Assembly (NCBI GenBank): GCA_021790295.1
Contig: JAJYIC010000080.1
Span: 1-9,249, forward strand
DNA: 9,249 nucleotides
Direction of reading: 5' to 3'
DNA from: Pseudomonadota bacterium
GTDB taxonomy: Bacteria; Pseudomonadota; Alphaproteobacteria; ATCC43930; CGMCC-115725
Under the pieces are notes generated by a model that worked only from the letters and a program-made list of their open reading frames with translations, searched no databases and was not told the DNA's origin. Made by a program: the position numbers and the translations under genes. The stretch's first letter is position 1. Each line of letters opens with the position of its first letter. Positions 6,829-9,249 of the stretch are shown here, in pieces.

Positions 6829-7995
6829 ATGGGGTTTGCGCTCACTCCCGAACAGGAGGAAATCCGCGAGGCCGTCTTCAAGCTCTGCGCCCGCTTTGGC
6901 GACGAGTATTGGCTAAAGCTCGACAAGGAAGAGGTCTTTCCCTTCGAGTTTCACCGGGCGATGGCAGAAGCGGGCTGGCTCGGCATCGCCATGCCCGAAA
7001 CCTATGGCGGCAGCGGTCTCGGCATCACCGAGGCGGCGATCCTGATGCAGGCGGTCTCCGAAAGCGGAGCCGGCCTTTCCGGCGCTTCTGCGATCCACAT
7101 GAATATTTTCAGTCTCCATCCCGTGGTCGTCTTTGGCAGCGAAGAGCAGAAACGGCGGATGCTCCCCCCTCTCATCGCCGGCAAAGAAAAGACCTGCTTC
7201 GCCGTCACCGAACCCGACGCCGGGCTCGACACGACGCGGATGAAGACAAAGGCGGAACGCAAAGGCGACCATTATGTCCTCTCCGGACGCAAGATCTGGA
7301 CCTCGACCGCAGGGGTCAGCGAAAAGATGCTGATCCTTGCGCGCACGACGCCGGTCGAAGAGGCGGCAAAACCCTCGTTGGGGATGACGCTTTTTTACAC
7401 CGACCTCGACCGCAGCAAGATCGAGGTGCGTGAAATCCCGAAAATGGGACGGATGGCCGTCGATTCGAACATGCTTTTCATCGACGGGTTGGAGATCCCT
7501 GTCGGCGACCGCATCGGCGAAGAAGGCAAAGGCTTTCAATACATCCTTCACGGGATGAACCCCGAGCGCATCCTGATCGCCGCCGAAGCGGTCGGGCTGG
7601 GGCGCGTTGCGCTGACCCGCGCCGCCCGCTACGCGAAAGAAAGGGTCGTCTTCGGACGGCCGATCGGCAAGAACCAGGGCATCCAGCACCCTCTCGCCGA
7701 ACGCTGGATCGAGCTCGAAGCGGCCGAGCTTCTGGTGCGCCGCGCCGCCGAAGCCTATGACCGCGGGCAAGAGGCGGGCGCTTACGCCAACGCGGCAAAA
7801 TTCTTTGCCGCCGAAGCCGGCTTCCGCGCTTGCGAGACGGCGATCATGACTCATGGCGGGATGGGCTACGCCCGCGAATTTCATGTCGAGCGCTATCTGC
7901 GCGAGGTTCAGATCTGCCGCATTGGCCCGGTCAGCCCCCACCTCATCCTTTGTTACATCGCCGAACGCGTCCTCGGCCTGCCGAAGTCCTATTGA
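6829..7995 (+). CDS. Acyl-CoA dehydrogenase family protein (FAD-dependent)
   Basis: This 388-residue protein is the usual length for a soluble acyl-CoA dehydrogenase, which forms an alpha,beta double bond in an acyl-CoA thioester and passes electrons to electron-transfer flavoprotein. The N-terminal helical domain (about 1-118) includes GIAMPETYGGSGL. The middle beta domain has the family signature CFAVTEPDAGLDTTRMKT (123-140) and IWTSTAG (156-162). The C-terminal helical domain has RVVFGRPIGKNQGIQH (272-287) and HGGMGYAREFHVERYLREV (342-360), and the protein ends in VLGLPKSY. At the position of the medium-chain enzyme's catalytic glutamate (usually in IYEGT) this protein reads RIGPVS (364-369). 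Glu246 in GMNPERIL instead matches the alternative base position known from isovaleryl-CoA and long-chain dehydrogenases. That hints at a branched or unusual acyl substrate, but the actual substrate is not determined. It begins the plus-strand group, with aspartate dehydrogenase 49 bases downstream. Confidence 0.95.
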   Translation: MGFALTPEQEEIREAVFKLCARFGDEYWLKLDKEEVFPFEFHRAMAEAGWLGIAMPETYGGSGLGITEAAILMQAVSESGAGLSGASAIHMNIFSLHPVVVFGSEEQKRRMLPPLIAGKEKTCFAVTEPDAGLDTTRMKTKAERKGDHYVLSGRKIWTSTAGVSEKMLILARTTPVEEAAKPSLGMTLFYTDLDRSKIEVREIPKMGRMAVDSNMLFIDGLEIPVGDRIGEEGKGFQYILHGMNPERILIAAEAVGLGRVALTRAARYAKERVVFGRPIGKNQGIQHPLAERWIELEAAELLVRRAAEAYDRGQEAGAYANAAKFFAAEAGFRACETAIMTHGGMGYAREFHVERYLREVQICRIGPVSPHLILCYIAERVLGLPKSY

Positions 7996-8044
7996 AAGGG
8001 CCGAAGCATCCGCGTATCCGATCCCCCTGCCGCAAAGACCTGCA

Positions 8045-8863
8045 ATGCCGCAAGATGAGCCTTTGCGCGTCGCCCTCGCCGGCTTTGGCGCGATCGGCAA
8101 GAGCGTCGCGCGCGCTCTCGATCGTGGCATCGAAGGACTTTCTCTCGCCGCCGTCTCGGCGCGTGGACGGACGGCGGCCGAGGCGGCTTTGGCCTCTTTC
8201 GCCCGGCCCGTTCCGGTCCTCCCTTTGGCGGAGCTTGGGCAGGCGGCGGAAATCGTCGTCGAATGCGCCCCCGCCGCTCTCCTGCGCGCGATCGCCGAGC
8301 CCGCGCTCGAACGCGGCAGAAGGCTCATCGTTCTCTCCGCCGGCGCCCTTCTCGACAATCTCGACCTTGTCGATCTCGCGCGCGCAAAGGGCGGGCGGAT
8401 CCATGTTCCAACGGGCGCCCTTCTGGGGCTCGATGCGCTCATCGCGGCGGCCGAGGGGGGGATCGAAAGCGTGCGTTTGGTGACGCGAAAGCCGCCTTCG
8501 AGCCTTCTCGCAGCGCCGTATCTTTGCGCCCGCGGGATCAGCCTCGAAAACCTCGACGAAGCCCGCCTTCTTTTCGCCGGAAGCGCGCGCGAGGCGGCCC
8601 GCGGTTTCCCCGCCAATCTCAACGTCGCCGCGGCGCTCGCGCTCGCCGGCATCGGCCCCGAACTGACGCGCGTCGAGATCTGGGCCGATCCCGCGCTGCG
8701 GCGCAACACCCATGAGATCCTCGTCGAAGCCGAAGCGGCGCGATTTTCGATGCGCATCGAAAACCTGCCGAGCGAAGAGAACCCGAAAACCGGACGCCTC
8801 GTCGCGCTTTCGGTCATTGCGCTGCTCAAAAAGCTCAAAAGCCCCATTGCGATCGGAACCTGA
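8045..8863 (+). CDS. nadX: L-aspartate dehydrogenase (NadX/DUF108 family)
   Basis: This 272-residue protein has the length expected for the family. The family oxidises L-aspartate with NAD(P)+ to iminoaspartate, which can feed NAD synthesis through NadA or hydrolyse to oxaloacetate and ammonia. An N-terminal Rossmann motif, AGFGAIGK (12-19, glycines 13, 15, 18), is followed by VVECAP (71-76) and LSAGAL (97-102). The catalytic domain holds HVPTGALLGLDAL (120-132), RKPP (148-151), FPANLNVA (188-195), and EIWADP...RNTHEI (211-225) with His223 in the conserved catalytic histidine region, ending in ENPKTGRLVALSVIALLKKL. The ATG at 8045 fits the family N-terminus. The open frame extends back into the acyl-CoA dehydrogenase gene, but no ATG, GTG or TTG lies between that gene's stop and 8045. 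No clear Shine-Dalgarno is visible. No nadA or nadC is in view, so whether it serves NAD synthesis or aspartate catabolism stays open. Confidence 0.93.
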   Translation: MPQDEPLRVALAGFGAIGKSVARALDRGIEGLSLAAVSARGRTAAEAALASFARPVPVLPLAELGQAAEIVVECAPAALLRAIAEPALERGRRLIVLSAGALLDNLDLVDLARAKGGRIHVPTGALLGLDALIAAAEGGIESVRLVTRKPPSSLLAAPYLCARGISLENLDEARLLFAGSAREAARGFPANLNVAAALALAGIGPELTRVEIWADPALRRNTHEILVEAEAARFSMRIENLPSEENPKTGRLVALSVIALLKKLKSPIAIGT

Positions 8864-8866
8864 CCC

Positions 8867-9249
8867 ATGATCCTGCGTAAAGGCAGATTAAGCGCGGCCG
8901 TTTTCCTCGCGCTTTTTCTCTCCGCCTTCCTCGTCAAAGCCTCGCCCGCTTTTGCCGCGATTCCGAATACGGTCTTTCTCCTCGATCTCACCTGGACCGA
9001 ACTTCACCACCTTATCCGCAAGGGAAAGACGACGATCATCATCCCGGTCGGCGGCACCGAAGAAAACGGCCCGCAAATGGCCCTCGGCAAACATGATGTC
9101 CGCGTCAGGATCCTTGCGGAAAAGATCGCGCGCCGATTAGGGAATGCTCTTGTCGCGCCCGTCATCGCCTATGTTCCGGAGGGCCGGATCCATCCGCCGA
9201 CCGGCCATATGGGTTTCCCGGGCACGATCACGATGCCGATCGGATCTTT
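8867..9249 (+). CDS. Exported creatininase-family protein, 3' end cut by window edge
   Basis: The first 127 codons are visible. A signal peptide is clear: a basic start (MILRKGR), a hydrophobic core (about 9-23) and an AFA-A cleavage site near residue 30, so the product is probably periplasmic. The mature part opens with LLDLTWTEL (38-46) and VGGTEENGPQMALGKHD (61-77), then HPPTGHMGFPGTI (109-121), recognisable as the N-terminal half of the creatininase / creatinine amidohydrolase fold. Family members hydrolyse cyclic or linear amides with two metal ions. The classical ligand motif E-x-H-G-P-H-L-P-L-x-x-D is altered here: Asn67 replaces the first histidine and His76 sits where the aspartate should be, with Asp77 next to it. 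The substrate is therefore uncertain. The ATG is three bases after the aspartate dehydrogenase stop (TGACCCATG) with no Shine-Dalgarno, which points to translational coupling. Confidence 0.88.
   Translation, partial: MILRKGRLSAAVFLALFLSAFLVKASPAFAAIPNTVFLLDLTWTELHHLIRKGKTTIIIPVGGTEENGPQMALGKHDVRVRILAEKIARRLGNALVAPVIAYVPEGRIHPPTGHMGFPGTITMPIGS

Noticed and set aside
5261..6916. A 551-codon plus-strand open frame
   Set aside because: It is antisense to the molybdoenzyme, runs into the acyl-CoA dehydrogenase start and shows no family motif.
7853..8044. A longer N-terminus for aspartate dehydrogenase
   Set aside because: The extension overlaps the conserved end of the acyl-CoA dehydrogenase, has no family similarity, and the Rossmann motif sits at the expected distance from ATG 8045.
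6913..8991. A 692-codon minus-strand open frame
   Set aside because: It is antisense to the acyl-CoA dehydrogenase and aspartate dehydrogenase genes, both clearly real, and its composition is low-complexity.

Overview
The window is GC-rich bacterial DNA that is almost entirely coding. Codon use, the short PutA without a DNA-binding domain and the gene types suggest an alphaproteobacterium, perhaps a Hyphomicrobiales relative. That placement rests on pattern recognition, not on a search. I see no RNA genes, insertion sequences, CRISPR arrays or phage genes.

The left two thirds (1-6703) carries four genes on the minus strand. In transcription order they are: a cytoplasmic-looking molybdopterin/[4Fe-4S] oxidoreductase (6703-4643); a small von Willebrand A (VWA) domain protein (4624-3905); a membrane-anchored J-domain protein whose C-terminus resembles mitochondrial Tim14/Pam18 (3892-3200); and a bifunctional proline-catabolic PutA (3102 to beyond the left edge, missing only its last residues). 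The first three are separated by only 18 and 12 bases and look like one operon. PutA follows after 97 bases with its own strong ribosome-binding site and may be transcribed separately.

The right third is on the plus strand, divergent from the oxidoreductase across a 125-base spacer. It holds an acyl-CoA dehydrogenase (6829-7995), an L-aspartate dehydrogenase of the NadX/DUF108 family (8045-8863) and the first 127 codons of an exported creatininase-family protein (from 8867, cut by the window edge). The last two are 3 bases apart and probably translationally coupled.

Most of this is recognisable metabolism: proline to glutamate, acyl-CoA oxidation and aspartate oxidation. The least understood part is the oxidoreductase / VWA / membrane J-protein cluster, where two chaperone-like or metal-binding proteins sit behind a metalloenzyme of unknown substrate. 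The creatininase-like protein also deserves attention because its metal-binding motif departs from the classical one. I do not see clear evidence of a wholly new defence or mobile system.
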